Source: Intestinibacter bartlettii (lineage in GTDB: Bacteria > Bacillota > Clostridia > Peptostreptococcales > Peptostreptococcaceae). From it: 64,000 nucleotides of DNA. Below the pieces are notes generated by a model. The model was given only the letters and a program-made list of their open reading frames with translations. It searched no databases and was not told where the DNA came from. This document shows positions 63,380 to 64,000 of this stretch, piece by piece. The position numbers and the translations under genes are program-made. Each line of letters starts with the position of its first letter. Position 1 is the stretch's first letter. Where the stretch lies: NCBI RefSeq assembly GCF_000154445.1, contig NZ_DS499564.1. One strand, 5' to 3'.

Positions 63380-64000
63380 TTAAGGCAAGTCTAGAGTTTC
63401 TATTATTTTTTCTAGTGCTACTCTAGATTTTGAATCAGCAGGTAATTTTACTAGTGGTATACCTTCTGAATCATATTCATATATTAATTCATCTGAAGGA
63501 ACTACTCCAAATAAATCTAAGCCATACTTTTCAATCTCTTCTTTAACCCCATTACTTAATTCTCCATTAGGAGCTTTATTAACGATTAATCCGATTTTGC
63601 CAACGCTTAAATTCATTTCTTTGGCTAAATCTCTAATTCTTGCAACTGCTTGGATACTACGTTTTGCACAATCACTAACTAATATAAGAGTATCAACATG
63701 TTTAGTAAGTTTTCTACTTATATGTTCCATACCTGCTTCATTATCAGTGATTACATACTTATAGTGATCTGAAATTTTTTGAACTTGCTGTTTTAATATT
63801 CCATTTACGAAACAATAGCAACCTTCTCCTTCTGATCTACCCATAACTAACATGTCGTATCCATCGCCTTCTTCTAAAATCATGCTTAATTGCCATTGTA
63901 AGAATTGGGCTTTAGTCATTCCTCCTGGAAATGAATCTCCATTTTTTTCTGTCATATTAGCGACTTCTCTAATATGTCCAATTGTTTCTGGTTCCTCTGA
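63380..64000 (-). CDS. cooC: CooC-type CODH nickel-insertion ATPase, N-terminus outside the window
   Basis: Partial: the frame stays open to base 64000, so the N-terminal P-loop part is missing. Visible 206 residues run SEEPETIGHIREVANMTEK to the C-terminus and contain the CooC/MinD-type features: DMLVMGRSEGEGCYCFVNGI (metal-binding Cys pair), YKYVITDNEAGMEHISR (Walker B-like) and LILVSDCAKRSIQAVARI. CooC uses ATP to insert nickel into CO dehydrogenase or acetyl-CoA synthase. First visible gene of the acs operon strand, followed by acsD. Confidence 0.9.
   Translation of the reverse strand, partial: SEEPETIGHIREVANMTEKNGDSFPGGMTKAQFLQWQLSMILEEGDGYDMLVMGRSEGEGCYCFVNGILKQQVQKISDHYKYVITDNEAGMEHISRKLTKHVDTLILVSDCAKRSIQAVARIRDLAKEMNLSVGKIGLIVNKAPNGELSNGVKEEIEKYGLDLFGVVPSDELIYEYDSEGIPLVKLPADSKSRVALEKIIETLDLP

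Noticed and set aside
1..64000. CRISPR arrays, insertion sequences, prophage or integrated elements
   Set aside because: No regularly spaced direct repeats, no transposase, integrase or phage structural genes on either strand.

Overview
The window is a chromosomal segment of a low-GC, anaerobic, endospore-forming, acetogen-type Firmicute. The sporulation genes (spoIIA operon with sigF, spoVACDE), the acetyl-CoA synthase/corrinoid protein genes of the Wood-Ljungdahl pathway, a glycyl-radical pyruvate formate-lyase and strong A+T bias point to Peptostreptococcaceae. The gene order (acs cluster, then pfl, then spoIIA/spoVA, then PBP1 next to a SpoIVB-type protease) agrees with what I remember of Clostridioides difficile, here in reverse orientation. 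That species call is an inference from memory and is not checked. There is no rRNA, CRISPR array, prophage or insertion sequence, and the segment looks like core chromosome.

Layout. 1-9.7 kb: a PucR/CdaR-type regulator, a PH-SHOCT protein, YebC, NAD synthetase, two half-size TSUP transporter genes, a membrane TPR protein, and a YigZ-HEAT-HflX operon. 9.9-14.7 kb: an unusual two-gene unit, a 1241-aa Sel1-repeat/superfamily 1 helicase fusion followed directly by a coiled-coil/Sel1 protein. 14.8-19.0 kb: a small Cys-rich protein, a DUF1461 membrane protein (probable lipoprotein transacylase Lit), an ABC-F protein, a zinc phospholipase C-like protein and an Amidase_3 autolysin. 19.1-27.6 kb: a sporulation and wall block with an Asn/Ser-rich protein, a SpoIVB-type protease, a class A PBP, spoVAE-D-C, sigF, spoIIAB and spoIIAA behind a good SigH promoter match.

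28-44.5 kb is metabolism and transport: FolT, a DEAD-box helicase, a Ca/Na antiporter, pflB and pflA, iscS-thiI-crcB, two small envelope proteins, asparaginase, and a polar amino-acid ABC transporter behind a T-box leader (best specifier reading AAG, lysine). 44.8-54.7 kb holds a PcrA-type helicase, a ClC channel, two paralogous methyltransferases, tRNA-Ser(GCT), BrnQ, a PHP phosphatase and a small nickel-type operon: cooT, DUF3842, His/Cys-rich protein. 54.9-64.0 kb is the carbonyl branch of the Wood-Ljungdahl pathway on the minus strand: cooC (cut by the window end), acsD, acsC, acsE, acsB, gcvH, then a corrinoid reductive activator under a cobalamin riboswitch.

How it fits together. AcsE moves the methyl group from methyl-THF to the corrinoid protein AcsCD. 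AcsB joins it to CO and CoA at a nickel-iron centre. The activator re-reduces oxidised cobalamin, and CooC, CooT and the His-rich protein plausibly supply nickel. The most unexpected signals are the Sel1-helicase unit, and a matching promoter-leader-terminator module in front of both cooT and the methyltransferase pair, each carrying a tiny open frame that runs into the terminator hairpin.
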